A stretch of DNA of 64,000 bases. Origin: Hansschlegelia quercus. Lineage in GTDB: Bacteria; Pseudomonadota; Alphaproteobacteria; Rhizobiales; Methylopilaceae. Made by a program: the position numbers and the translations under genes. Below the pieces are notes generated by a model. It searched no databases, had not been told where the DNA came from, and worked only from the letters and a program-made list of their open reading frames with translations. The stretch covers positions 278,416 to 342,415 of the forward strand of contig NZ_SIUB01000004.1 in assembly GCF_004310425.1 (NCBI RefSeq), written 5' to 3'. Position 1 is the stretch's first letter. Each line of letters starts with the position of its first letter. Positions 53,910-62,959 of this stretch are shown in pieces.

Positions 53910-54320
53910 ATGGAGATTGCTGTGAGCATCGAGAACAACATCCGGACCGTGAAGGACTTCTTCGCCGCGATCGGGCGCGGCGACAGGGACGGCCTGCTGG
54001 CGCTGGCCGCCGAGGACATCGCGTGGATCATCCCGGGCGAGGACTGGCCGCTGGCCGGAACGCATCGCGGCCACGCTGGACTGACCGAGTTCTTCGAGGC
54101 GGCGTCCAGTTCGATGGAGGCGTCCACGGATCCCCGCGAGTTCATAGCGATGGGAGACCGGGTGCTGGTCGTCGGCTTCGCCACCGGGAAGGTAAAAGCC
54201 ACGAACAAGGCGTTCGAGGACCACTTTGTCTTCGCCATCACCGTCCGGGACGGCAAGCTGACGAACATCCGCGAGTACGTCGACACGCAGGCGCTGGCGC
54301 GGGCCTCCGCGCCAGACTGA
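53910..54320 (+). CDS. SnoaL-like (NTF2-fold) protein
   Basis: This is 136 residues from ATG 53910. It has the small alpha+beta fold typical of SnoaL/ketosteroid-isomerase relatives: VKDFFAAIGRGDRDGLLALA, then DIAWIIPGEDWPLAGTHRGH and, at the end, IREYVDTQALA. These proteins are small binding or isomerase enzymes with varied substrates. It starts a little group with a dinucleotide-binding oxidoreductase and a VOC protein. Confidence 0.82.
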   Translation: MEIAVSIENNIRTVKDFFAAIGRGDRDGLLALAAEDIAWIIPGEDWPLAGTHRGHAGLTEFFEAASSSMEASTDPREFIAMGDRVLVVGFATGKVKATNKAFEDHFVFAITVRDGKLTNIREYVDTQALARASAPD

Positions 54321-54457
54321 CGGAAGCGGCCAATCGACCGGGATTGGAGTGCCCGGCCGTCCGCGGCAACCACCTGCAAGCAGCCACACGACGAAACGGA
54401 CAGGCCTGCGTCACTCAAGGCGCGGGATCCATGACCCACACGCAACGGAGAAACATC

Positions 54458-55060
54458 ATGACTTACGCGATCATAGGATTTGGCAAGATCGGCCAGGCCC
54501 TCGCTCATGCCTTCGCCCGCAAGGGGATCGAGGTGGCCGTCGCGGGTCGCCGGCCGCCCGATGCGCTGGCCCCGCAGGCCCGGGCGATCGGACCGACGGT
54601 AGTCGCCAGGTCGCTGAAGGATGCGCTCCACGCCGACACGATAATCCTGGCGGTCCCGTTCGGAGAGCATCGCGAGGTCGCCAACGCCCTGCCGGATTGG
54701 TCGCGCAAGACGATCATCGACGCGACGAACACCTATGGAGTTCCGCCAGAAGATCTGGACGGCCTCCCATCCTCCGCCTTCCTCGCGAAGGCTTATCCCG
54801 GAGCCAAGCTCGTGAAGGGCTTCAACCACCTGATCGCCGCAACGCTGGCTGGCGACCCGGTCGTCGAGGGTGGCCATCGCGTCGTCTTCCTGTCGAGCGA
54901 CGATGAGAACGCAATGGCCCCGGTGGCGGCCCTGGCCAAGCAGCTCGGCTTCGCGCCCGTCAATCTGGGTAGGCTTGGCGAGGGTGGCGCGCTGGTCCAC
55001 GCGCGCGGCAGCACCTGGGGCCCTCTGATTTTCCAAGACCTTTTCAAGAAGAGCCAGTGA
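54458..55060 (+). CDS. NADP-binding oxidoreductase (F420-reductase-like Rossmann protein)
   Basis: This is 200 residues from ATG 54458 (GGAG ahead); an earlier in-frame reading is an extension. It starts with the dinucleotide fold MTYAIIGFGKIGQALAHAFA and has VVARSLKDALHADTIILAVP, VKGFNHLIAATL and a Gly-rich LGEGGALVHARG. Such proteins are often named NADPH-dependent F420 reductase-like, but they usually use other dinucleotides in proteobacteria. Function in the cell unknown. Confidence 0.85.
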   Translation: MTYAIIGFGKIGQALAHAFARKGIEVAVAGRRPPDALAPQARAIGPTVVARSLKDALHADTIILAVPFGEHREVANALPDWSRKTIIDATNTYGVPPEDLDGLPSSAFLAKAYPGAKLVKGFNHLIAATLAGDPVVEGGHRVVFLSSDDENAMAPVAALAKQLGFAPVNLGRLGEGGALVHARGSTWGPLIFQDLFKKSQ

Positions 55061-55138
55061 GCGGACCCGCCACGGCGCCGAAGTCGATCGCGGCCCGGCG
55101 TCGTTCCCTGCGATCTCGGCGGCGCTAGGTAGTAAATC

Positions 55139-55594
55139 ATGAGCACTTCGAAGCCACGCCTCGTCGGCCTGAATCACATCGCGATCGAGGTCGGCAGCGT
55201 TGACGACGCGCTTCGCTTCTATGGAAGCGTCTTCGAGTTCGAGATCCGCGGCCGCCATCAGGATGATGACGGCCGCACCACAATGGCGTTCATCGACATG
55301 GGCGACCAGTTCCTGGCGCTGAGCGGCGGGCGCGCGCAGGAGCCGGACACGGGCAGGCACTTCGGACTGGTCGTCGACGACCGCTCCAAGGTCATGGAGC
55401 TGGCTGAGGCCGCGGGCGCGACCGTGCTCGAACAGCCCTTCAACTTCCTCGACCCGTGGGGCAACCACATCGAGATCGTCGCCTACCGCGACGTCCAGTA
55501 TTCGAAGCTCGACGGGGTTCTGGACGCGATGGGGCTGACGCTCGACAAGACCGCAGACGCGCTAGAGCAACTCCGCAAGAAGGGCGTCAGGTAG
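55139..55594 (+). CDS. VOC-family (glyoxalase-like) protein
   Basis: This is 151 residues. It has two beta-alpha-beta-beta-beta repeats: LNHIAIEVGSVDDALRFYGS, then the metal-site-like F-E-I-R region, TGRHFGLVVDDRSKVMELAE and DPWGNHIEIVAYRDVQYSKL. This fold is used by glyoxalase I, dioxygenases and antibiotic-binding proteins. His of NHIAIE and the Glu of NHIEIV could bind a metal. The start lies 78 bases after the preceding gene. Confidence 0.85.
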   Translation: MSTSKPRLVGLNHIAIEVGSVDDALRFYGSVFEFEIRGRHQDDDGRTTMAFIDMGDQFLALSGGRAQEPDTGRHFGLVVDDRSKVMELAEAAGATVLEQPFNFLDPWGNHIEIVAYRDVQYSKLDGVLDAMGLTLDKTADALEQLRKKGVR

Positions 55595-55631
55595 GCTCGA
55601 CGCCTCCCTCCATCGGTCACGCCCGCCTTGA

Positions 55632-55676
55632 CTTATATCCATCGCGCGTCTTAATAAGACGCGAAATGGATATAAG
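55632..55676. promoter_or_regulatory. 45-bp near-perfect palindrome upstream of the NUDIX regulator operon
   Basis: The outer arms are CTTATATCCAT and ATGGATATAAG. The inner arms CGCGTCTTA and TAAGACGCG lie on the same centre (55654). Only two base pairs of the whole 45 do not match. It ends 8 bases before the GTG of the regulator gene. A TTGACT hexamer at 55628-55633 overlaps its left edge and could be a -35 element. It is a likely operator of the NUDIX-HTH protein. Confidence 0.75.
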
Positions 55677-55684
55677 GGTGGCGC

Positions 55685-56422
55685 GTGACCGGGGTTGAAT
55701 TCCTCAGAAGCTATGATCCGGAAGAGTACGAGCGGCCGTCCGTCGCCGTCGACCTCATCCTGATGAGCATCGTCCATGGCAAGCCCGCGGCGCTGCTGCT
55801 GCGCCGCGACGAGCATCCGGATCTCGGACGCTGGTCGCTGCCGGGCGGTTTCGTGGCCATCGACGAGAGCCTCGACGCCGCAGCCAGCCGCGTGCTCGCC
55901 GCCAAGGCGCGGATGACGGACGCCTATTTCGAGCAGCTCTATACATTCGGCGCGGTCGATCGCGACCCACGCGCGCGCATTATCAGCGTCGGATACTTCG
56001 CGCTGTTGCCACCGGCTCGTTTTTCTGAAGCCCTGAAGGGCGCGCCGGAGCTGACGCTGGCCGAGCTGGTGGTGCCCTGGGAGGGCGAGACCGGCGGCGC
56101 CGTGAAGGCGCGCTCTGCCGAGGGCGACGCCCTGCCGCTTGCCTTCGATCACGCCGACATGCTGGGCCTTGCAATCCTGAGGCTGCGCGGAAAGCTCGAT
56201 TATTCGGGCGTCGCCTTCGCGCTGTTGCCCGAGCTCTTCACGCTGCGTGCGCTGCAGGACGTCCACGAGGCCATTCTGGGCGTGAGACTGAACAAGCCCG
56301 CTTTCCGCCGCCGAATGCTCGACGCCGGGCGGCTGGAGGCGACCGGCGAACGCGAGACCGGGGCCTCGTTCCGGCCCGCCGAACTCTACCGCCGCCGCAA
56401 GAACCCACAAGCAAAGGAGTAA
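55685..56422 (+). CDS. NUDIX-winged-helix transcriptional regulator (NrtR-like)
   Basis: This is 245 residues from GTG 55685. The first ~150 residues form a NUDIX domain: ERPSVAVDLILMSIVHGKPA and GRWSLPGGFVAIDESLDAAA. The Nudix box is degraded (R-V-L-A-A-K instead of REUxEE), so hydrolysis is probably lost and the domain serves as a sensor of an ADP-ribose- or NAD-like molecule. The last ~90 residues form a winged helix (LFTLRALQDVHEAILG; NKPAFRRRMLDAGRLEATGE). This is the NrtR architecture. A large palindrome lies just upstream, which suggests autoregulation. Confidence 0.85.
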   Translation: MTGVEFLRSYDPEEYERPSVAVDLILMSIVHGKPAALLLRRDEHPDLGRWSLPGGFVAIDESLDAAASRVLAAKARMTDAYFEQLYTFGAVDRDPRARIISVGYFALLPPARFSEALKGAPELTLAELVVPWEGETGGAVKARSAEGDALPLAFDHADMLGLAILRLRGKLDYSGVAFALLPELFTLRALQDVHEAILGVRLNKPAFRRRMLDAGRLEATGERETGASFRPAELYRRRKNPQAKE

Positions 56423-56427
56423 CCGTT

Positions 56428-57411
56428 ATGGCGTCGATCAGAAGTCTCGGGTTCCTGGCGCAGTTGCGCAGCGACGCGAGCAACCACGTCATCCGCTATC
56501 GCAACGGCAAGGTCCGCAAGAGCGGGCGCGGGCTCGTCTTCTGGTTCCGACCGGAGACCGCCAGCATCGCCGAACTGCCGATGGACGACCGCGAGATGAC
56601 GGTGTTCGTCAAAGGCCGCAGCCAGGACTTCCAAAGCGTTGCGATCCAGGGCGCCCTGACCTGGCGGGTCGCCGACCCGGAGCGGCTCGCGTCGAGGGTC
56701 GACTTCAGCCTGAGCCTCGCCACGGGCGTCCACAAGGCTGAGCCGATCCAGCAGATCGAGACGCGGCTCGCCGGCCTCGTCAATCAGGCTGCGCTCCAGC
56801 ATCTGGCGCAGGCTCCTGTGCGCGCGCTGCTCGACGCCGGGCCCGAGCCGCTGCGCCATCGGCTGGAGGCGGCGCTTGCGAGCGATCCGGCGCTCACCGA
56901 TATCGGCGTCGCGGTCGGCGCGATCCGCCTGACGAACCTTGCGCCGTCGAGCGAGCTTGAACGCGCGCTGCAGACGCCGACTTTCGAGACGCTCCAGCAG
57001 AAGGCCGACCAGGCCACCTTCGAGCGCCGCGCGCTTGCGGTCGAGAAGGAACGGGCGATCGCCGAGAACGAACTGGCCAACAGGACCGAGCTCGCGCGCC
57101 GGGAAACGCTGCTCATCACTCAGGACTCCGAGAACGCGCGCAACCGCGCCACGGGCCTGGCCGAAGCGCAGCAGATCGAAGCTGCGGCCGAAGCTGATCG
57201 CATCCGCACCATCGAGAGTGCGAAGGCCGAGGCGGAGCTCGCCCGGATGACGATCTATCGCGACCTGCCGCCGGGCGTTCTCATGGGCCTTGCGGCGCGC
57301 GAACTCGCGGGCAAACTGGAGACGATCGAGCATCTGAACGTCACGCCCGATCTGCTGGCGACCGTGCTCGGCGAGTTCCGCCGGGCGCCGGCAACCCTGC
57401 CGGCGCGCTGA
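56428..57411 (+). CDS. SPFH/band-7 domain protein
   Basis: This is 327 residues, five bases after the regulator, with AAAGGAG ahead of the ATG. The N-terminal half is an SPFH domain: IRYRNGKVRKSGRGLVFWF, ELPMDDREMTVFVKGRSQDF, LTWRVADPERLASRVDFSLS. The second half is a long helix with coiled-coil character (ATFERRALAVEKERAIAENE; AQQIEAAAEADRIRTIESAK), ending in GVLMGLAARELAGKLETIEH. No N-terminal membrane anchor is obvious, unlike stomatins. Its stop overlaps the ATG of the next gene (TGATG). Confidence 0.85.
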   Translation: MASIRSLGFLAQLRSDASNHVIRYRNGKVRKSGRGLVFWFRPETASIAELPMDDREMTVFVKGRSQDFQSVAIQGALTWRVADPERLASRVDFSLSLATGVHKAEPIQQIETRLAGLVNQAALQHLAQAPVRALLDAGPEPLRHRLEAALASDPALTDIGVAVGAIRLTNLAPSSELERALQTPTFETLQQKADQATFERRALAVEKERAIAENELANRTELARRETLLITQDSENARNRATGLAEAQQIEAAAEADRIRTIESAKAEAELARMTIYRDLPPGVLMGLAARELAGKLETIEHLNVTPDLLATVLGEFRRAPATLPAR

Positions 57412-58304
57412 TGGTGACGAACACGCCGCGCGCCGTGTTCGTCACGCGCGAGAGCGACTACGAACTGCTGCTCGCGCGCCACGCGACGCGCGGGCAGGCC
57501 AAGTTTTTCCTGGAGACGCGCGGCCAGGACATCGACGCGCTGGAGGACCGCCATCGCCAGCTGCACGCGACGCTTCACGCCGCGCGTGCCGCCGCCCCTA
57601 GCGACTGGCGGCAGGCGGCGGTGGCGCGGGCCGATCTCGATCGCTTCCTGTTCGGACCCGAGGACGTCGTTGTCGTCGTGGGACAGGACGGCCTGGTGGC
57701 CAACGTCGCCAAGTATCTCGACGGCCAGCCGGTGCTGGGCCTCAACCCCGCGCCTGACCTTTATGACGGCGTGCTCGTGCGTCTTTCTCTTGCGCGCTTT
57801 GCGCCGCTGCTGCCGGCAAGCGTGGCGGGTGTGGCCCCAGCCGAGCGGCGGACGATGGTCGAGGCGCGGCTCGACACCGGCGAGCGTCTGCTCGCGCTCA
57901 ACGAGGTGTTCGTCGGCCACCACAGCCACCAGTCGGCGCGTTACCGCATCGCATGCGACGACAAGGTCGAGGACCACTCCTCGAGCGGGCTGATCGTGGC
58001 GTCCGGCACCGGCGCCACCGGCTGGGCCCGCTCCATCATGGAGGCCACCCACGCGACAGTGCCGCTCGATCCTCAGGAGCGCGCGGTCGCTTTTTTCGTC
58101 CGCGAACCGTTCCCGAGCGTGGCGACGGGAACGTCCCTGCGTTCGGGCAGGCTGGAGGCGTCGCCGCTGGCTGTCACCTCGCGCATGAACGACGGCGGCG
58201 TGATCTTCGCCGACGGCGTTGAGCAGGATTTTCTGACCTTCGACTGGGGCCGCGGCGTGACGCTAGGCCCTGCCTCACAAACACTCAATCTGATCACCGG
58301 ATGA
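57411..58304 (+). CDS. NAD kinase-fold protein (ATP-NAD kinase-like)
   Basis: This is 297 residues. NAD-kinase-like landmarks: FGPEDVVVVVGQDGLVANVA (GGDG-type motif here GQDG), the NE motif in LALNEVFVGHHSHQSARYRI, and the substrate loop region SSSGLIVASGTGATGWARSI where NAD kinases carry TPTGSTAY. A C-terminal GGVIFADGVEQDFLTFDWGR follows. The GGDG-to-GQDG change and altered loop suggest it may have a different nucleotide or sugar substrate. It is translated from an overlapping start with the SPFH gene, so all three proteins are likely made together. Confidence 0.8.
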   Translation: MVTNTPRAVFVTRESDYELLLARHATRGQAKFFLETRGQDIDALEDRHRQLHATLHAARAAAPSDWRQAAVARADLDRFLFGPEDVVVVVGQDGLVANVAKYLDGQPVLGLNPAPDLYDGVLVRLSLARFAPLLPASVAGVAPAERRTMVEARLDTGERLLALNEVFVGHHSHQSARYRIACDDKVEDHSSSGLIVASGTGATGWARSIMEATHATVPLDPQERAVAFFVREPFPSVATGTSLRSGRLEASPLAVTSRMNDGGVIFADGVEQDFLTFDWGRGVTLGPASQTLNLITG

Positions 58305-58547
58305 GATTTGAGAGGCAGAAGAAAGCTCACGGCCCGGACTGACCCTAAGCTGACGTTGCCGGGGTTCGGTTTGCGGCACCGCTTTGGTCGAGCAGGAATG
58401 CAATGAATTCTAGTCGCCCGAATGACTTTGATTGGTGAGCGAAGTCACGAAACGTCGATTCCGATCGCAGACAGCCGCGAAGCTGATCGGCCCGCTCTTA
58501 GTGGATCCGACCGGCACGCTAGCCGATCCGCCGGCCTTTCCCGCGCG

Positions 58548-61037
58548 TCACCATCTGTAGTTCAGCGTCGCGATAATCGTTCGTCTGACGCCAAAGGTGC
58601 ACATGGCCGAGCCGTCGCACTGGCTGACATATTTTTTGTCGAAGATGTTGGTGGCGTTGACCTTGAGTGTCGCGCCGACGAGCTGGGGCGAGAACCGCGC
58701 AAGGTCAAGTTTCACCTGGCCATCAAAAAGCGTCACGGCCGGGGTCTTGAGCGTGTTGCTGGCGTCAGTCGTCGAGCCGATATAGCGCGCCCCGGCGCCT
58801 AAACCGAAGCCCGCGAGCGCGCCGGACGTGAAGGCGTAGTCGCCCCAAAGCGCCGCCTGATGGTTCGGCGTCGAGAACAGCTTCCGGCCCACCTCAAGCG
58901 GATCGGCGCTCCTGGTAATCTCGTGGTCGAGATAGGAATAGGCCGCGATAACGTTGAAGTCCTTTGCGATCTCGGCCTTGGCTTCAACCTCGACGCCTTT
59001 GATATGAACCTCGCCGATCTGCCTTTGCACAAAAAGCTGGTCGGTCGTGACACGATTCTTTTGCTCCAGGTCGAAGGCCGCAACCGTGAAGAGCGCATTC
59101 ATGCCAGGCGGCTGATACTTGACGCCAGCTTCGAACTGTTCGCCCTGGCTCGGCTTAAAGGGAGTCGCGGCGACGGTGTCGACGCCGGTCTCCGGCTGGA
59201 AAGAGCTGGCGTAGCTGACGTATGGCGCGATGCCATTCTCGAACAGATAGGTAAGGCCTGCCCGGCCCGTGAACGCGTCGTCCTTCCGCTTCAACCGAGA
59301 GGCAGGACCGAACGCGGTCGCAGCACCGTCGAGATCACTGTCGGCGCGATCGTAGCGGCCGCCGAGTGTCGCGATCCATTGCCCAAGCCTGATCCGGTCC
59401 TGCGCGTAGACGCCGACCTGGTTAAGCGTCGCTTGGTAGTCCGTCACGGTGAAGTCGCGCGGCGAGATCGGACCAGAGCCGTAGACTGGATCATACGGAT
59501 CAATCGAGGGAGCGGCGCCGAAGGTGAATAGGTAGCCTGTCTTCTCCCGCCGATAGTCGACGCCCATCACCGCGTCGTGCCAAAGCGGGCCGCTGGCGAA
59601 TTCGGCCCTGAGCTGATTGTCGACAGCGAACACATCAGTGTCCGCGTCGACAAAGATGCCGAGCCTATCAATTGTGCCGTCAGGATTGGGAGACGCGCGG
59701 CCCGTCACTGCGCCGAGCGTCTGGAAGTCGGACCTGCTAAAGCGGAGGTTCTGCTTGAACGAGAACGTCTCACTGAAGCGGTGATCGAATTCGTATCCGA
59801 TCGACGACTGATCACGCTTCAGCCGGTCGAAGTCCGGCTCCCCCAAATATGTATCGGTTGAGATGCGCCGGCCGTTGGCGCGATAGAGCGAGCCCTCCGC
59901 CGGCAGGTAATTGAAGAACGGCCAGACGCCGCGATCGCGCTGGTAGCTGCCGAGCAAAGTAAGCGAAGTGTCGTCGGTCGGCCGCCAGGTCACCGCGGGC
60001 GCTATGAAGACGCGATCCTCTTCCGCATGGTCGATCTGGGAGCCGGCGTCGCGCGCCAGGCCCGTGATCCGGTAGAGGAACTTGCCCTCCTCGTCGACTG
60101 GGCCGCCGAAGTCGAACGCGCCCTGGATGCGGTCGAAGCTACCGCCTTTAATCTGCAGCTCGCGCACGGGCGCGTCGGTGGGTCGCTTGCTGACCATATT
60201 GATGACGCCGCCGGGGTTGGACGCGCCGTAGAGCCCTGAGGCCGGCCCCTTCAGCACTTCGAGCCGCTCAAGCCCCCAAGGGTCGATAACGCTGCTCGAT
60301 GTGCCGTCGATGTTGCCCTTCGGTAGTTTCAGCCCATCGAGATAGAGGTCGGCGCGAAAGCCGCGAACCATGGTGAAAACGTCGAACGGCGAGGCGGCGC
60401 CGTAGCCCTCGGCGCGGACGCCCGGGGTGTAGCGCAAGGCCTCGCCGACGGTCTGCGCGCCCTGCGCCTTAATCTGGTCGGCCGTTACTACGTTGATGGT
60501 CTGCGGGATTTCTACGAGCGGCGCGTCAGTCTTGGATCCGGTGGCGCTACGGGTTGCGACGAAGCCGTCGACGGGCCCGAACGCGCTCTCGCCCGTGGTC
60601 CGTCCCTCCACGTTGATCTCGCGGAGCTCGACGGCGTCGGTTGGGCCTCCGGCCTGTGTGCGAAGCAGCGTTATCGTGCGATGGTCAGTGAGCGTCGCCC
60701 TCAGCCCCGTGCCCTCAAGCAAGCGCTGCAGCGCCTGGGCGGGCCTGAGCGATCCGGAAACGCCCCTAGTCGTCGCGCCATCGGCGATCGGCCCGTCGAA
60801 CACCACGTCGAGGTCGGCTACGCGCGAGAACGCTACAATCGCCGATGAAAGCGATTGCGGCGGTATCGCGAACAGGACCGGGTTTTGCTGTTCGGCGGCG
60901 TTGGCGGCCGCGATGATCCGCGACACGTCGGCAAGCGCAGGCTCGGCCGCGAACACTGCGGCGCTCGCAAGCCACATTGCGCCGATCCTGCGACGCGCGC
61001 CTTGCCCCCGCGATGCGCCGCATCCCCCGATGCCCAT
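58548..61037 (-). CDS. TonB-dependent receptor with STN signalling domain (FecA/siderophore type)
   Basis: This is 829 residues. It has a signal peptide (about 37 residues), then an N-terminal STN domain (FAIPPQSLSSAIVAFSRVAD; LQRLLEGTGLRATLTDHRTI) that talks to FecR. A plug domain follows (SKTDAPLVEIPQTINVVTAD; LRYTPGVRAEGYG) and then a 22-strand barrel ending in the aromatic terminal residue (IIATLNYRW). It takes up a ferric siderophore across the outer membrane. It is downstream of fecI and fecR on the same strand; 58305-58547 between it and the NAD-kinase-like gene holds no gene. Confidence 0.95.
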   Translation of the reverse strand: MGIGGCGASRGQGARRRIGAMWLASAAVFAAEPALADVSRIIAAANAAEQQNPVLFAIPPQSLSSAIVAFSRVADLDVVFDGPIADGATTRGVSGSLRPAQALQRLLEGTGLRATLTDHRTITLLRTQAGGPTDAVELREINVEGRTTGESAFGPVDGFVATRSATGSKTDAPLVEIPQTINVVTADQIKAQGAQTVGEALRYTPGVRAEGYGAASPFDVFTMVRGFRADLYLDGLKLPKGNIDGTSSSVIDPWGLERLEVLKGPASGLYGASNPGGVINMVSKRPTDAPVRELQIKGGSFDRIQGAFDFGGPVDEEGKFLYRITGLARDAGSQIDHAEEDRVFIAPAVTWRPTDDTSLTLLGSYQRDRGVWPFFNYLPAEGSLYRANGRRISTDTYLGEPDFDRLKRDQSSIGYEFDHRFSETFSFKQNLRFSRSDFQTLGAVTGRASPNPDGTIDRLGIFVDADTDVFAVDNQLRAEFASGPLWHDAVMGVDYRREKTGYLFTFGAAPSIDPYDPVYGSGPISPRDFTVTDYQATLNQVGVYAQDRIRLGQWIATLGGRYDRADSDLDGAATAFGPASRLKRKDDAFTGRAGLTYLFENGIAPYVSYASSFQPETGVDTVAATPFKPSQGEQFEAGVKYQPPGMNALFTVAAFDLEQKNRVTTDQLFVQRQIGEVHIKGVEVEAKAEIAKDFNVIAAYSYLDHEITRSADPLEVGRKLFSTPNHQAALWGDYAFTSGALAGFGLGAGARYIGSTTDASNTLKTPAVTLFDGQVKLDLARFSPQLVGATLKVNATNIFDKKYVSQCDGSAMCTFGVRRTIIATLNYRW

Positions 61038-61134
61038 GATCTTAAATCCCCGCTTCCGGGAGCGACCGGTTTTCGGCGCTCCGGAGAGGTAGACGATCGG
61101 CCCGGCTCGATGTCTGACGGTAGCGCAAGTTTTT

Positions 61135-62088
61135 TCAGGCGGGCATGATGACGGTGACGTAGGCGGTCAGCCGCAGCAGCCTGATCGGAAGCGCACCGGC
61201 AAGCGCCGAGAGAGCTTCGCCCGTTCGCTCGAGATCGACGATGATCGTGACAGGCCGCCGCGCTAGGGTCGGATCGGTGAGAATGATCCGGCCCGACCGC
61301 CACCGGTTGAGCGCCTCGACGACGTTGTCGAGGCGCGCAGAGATGAACACGAGCCGTCCGTCGCGCCAGGCGAATTCCGACACGGGGTCGATCGACGACA
61401 CGGCCCCGATGCCGTGGTCGTCCATCGTGGCGCCGGACCCGCCGGACAGCAGGACGCGGTCGGCGCCGCGGCTGAACTCGACCTTGCCTTCGTCGACCGC
61501 GACACGAACTTCACCGTCCAGGTTCGCAACGCTGAACCGCGTCCCGAGCGCCCGCGCCGCCCCGACGCCGGCCTCGACCACAAAGGGACGGCGCACGTCG
61601 CGGACGACCGAGAAGTAGGCTTCGCCGAAGTGCAGCTCGACACGGCGCTCGCCGTCGTCGAAGCGCGTGGAGAGCGCGGTTTCGGTGGCGAGCTCGACGA
61701 CTGAGCCGTCCGCGAGCGTGACGTTGCGGCGCTCGCCCTTGCCGCTCCTATGCTCGGCGAAGGGACGCTGCGAGGCGGCCCACCATGCGCCGCCGCCGAT
61801 GACGCTCGCGAGCGCCGCCTTCCCGAGATTGCGCCGCGTGACCGCGACGCGTTTAGCTCGTCGCCGCTGCTTGACTTCCGGCAGCTCGCTAAGCCCGCCC
61901 CAGAGCCGTTCGATCGCCGCGTATTCGCGGGCGTTGGCTGGATCGCGCTGCAGCCAGGTCCGGAACGCCGCTCGGTCAGTATCCGTCGCGTCGTCGCCGT
62001 TGAGGGTTGCGAACCACAGCGCCGCTTCGCGCGACGCCGGATCCGCGCTCTCGCCTCCGGCTTTTGTCCAGTCGTCGTCGTGCCCCAT
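61135..62088 (-). CDS. fecR: FecR-type anti-sigma/transmembrane sensor
   Basis: This is 317 residues. The N-terminal cytoplasmic part begins with the DUF4880-type AALWFATLNGDDATDTDRAA and WLQRDPANAREYAAIERLW. One membrane segment lies near residues 90-105 (KAALASVIGGGAWWAA). The periplasmic FecR domain has RRNVTLADGSVVELATETAL and RRVELHFGEAYFSVV, and ends in the STN-contacting region. It relays the receptor signal to FecI. Confidence 0.92.
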   Translation of the reverse strand: MGHDDDWTKAGGESADPASREAALWFATLNGDDATDTDRAAFRTWLQRDPANAREYAAIERLWGGLSELPEVKQRRRAKRVAVTRRNLGKAALASVIGGGAWWAASQRPFAEHRSGKGERRNVTLADGSVVELATETALSTRFDDGERRVELHFGEAYFSVVRDVRRPFVVEAGVGAARALGTRFSVANLDGEVRVAVDEGKVEFSRGADRVLLSGGSGATMDDHGIGAVSSIDPVSEFAWRDGRLVFISARLDNVVEALNRWRSGRIILTDPTLARRPVTIIVDLERTGEALSALAGALPIRLLRLTAYVTVIMPA

Positions 62089-62170
62089 TGCCGCCCGCTT
62101 CAGCCCCGCGACGAACGCCGCCTACGCCAAGTGGACGAATGGGGAAAGGCCGCGTCCGAAATCAGTCCGC

Positions 62171-62674
62171 CTATTTTTGCAGTCGACCTACCGCGGCCGC
62201 GAGATGCGCGATGACACGGACCACCTGGCTGAAGGCGGTCTGCCGCGGAACGCCGAGCGAAGACGCGATCTCGTCATAGGTCTTGCCGTCGAGACGCATC
62301 AAGAAGGCCTCGCGCGGCGCGGACGGAACGCCGTCAAGCGCGCGTTGGATCGCCGCGAGCTCGAGCTTGGCGAGGGCAAACCTTTCGGCCGAGGGCGCGT
62401 CGTCGGACACGAGCGCGAGCGCGGCTTCGCCGTCGGACGCCAGCGGCAGCGCGCGACGTCGGCGCGCAAGATCTATCGACAGGTTACGGGCGACGCGGAA
62501 CAGGAACGATCGGGGATCGGCCAACGCCACGTTGGCCGGCAGGGCCAGCATCCGAAGGAAGGCGTCATGGGTGATGTCGGCCGCTGTCTCCCGGCTCGCG
62601 CCGCGCCTCCGCAGAGAGCGGCCAAGCTCCTCGCCATGCAGTCGATAGAGTTCAGAAATCAACCCGTCCGACAT
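62171..62674 (-). CDS. fecI: FecI-type ECF sigma factor
   Basis: This is 167 residues with sigma-70 region 2 (ELYRLHGEELGRSLRRRGAS; DPRSFLFRVARNLSIDLARR) and region 4 (LDGVPSAPREAFLMRLDGKT; YDEIASSLGVPRQTAFSQVV). It would direct transcription of the TonB receptor gene when the siderophore signal is received. It is first in the fecI-fecR-receptor unit; its gap to fecR is 82 bases. Confidence 0.93.
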   Translation of the reverse strand: MSDGLISELYRLHGEELGRSLRRRGASRETAADITHDAFLRMLALPANVALADPRSFLFRVARNLSIDLARRRRALPLASDGEAALALVSDDAPSAERFALAKLELAAIQRALDGVPSAPREAFLMRLDGKTYDEIASSLGVPRQTAFSQVVRVIAHLAAAVGRLQK

Positions 62675-62959
62675 GCCAGAAATTGTCTCGCCAATGATGG
62701 CCGAACCGTACCGGCTCTCGCAAAACCTAGCAACATCAATAGTTTAGATGAATTCTAGATTGCTGAGAGCGCTCCTTTCGAGGCGTGAAGCTCGAGTGCC
62801 GGCGCCGTGATCCACGCGCGATTTCAGCTGCGCCTGTTGGCTTGGCGACCGAGGGGCAAGCGGTGGGGCGAAGGAAAAGAGGCGCGTGACTCTTCGGGAA
62901 AGGACGGCGCACGATATGGTTCATTAAGCGCTGCGGGCGGACGCCTGACTGGATCGAGC

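Noticed and set aside
55628..55656. Complete sigma-70 promoter at the palindrome (TTGACT then TTAATA with a 17-base spacer)
   Set aside because: The -35 is good but the -10 matches the consensus poorly, so only the -35 is mentioned.
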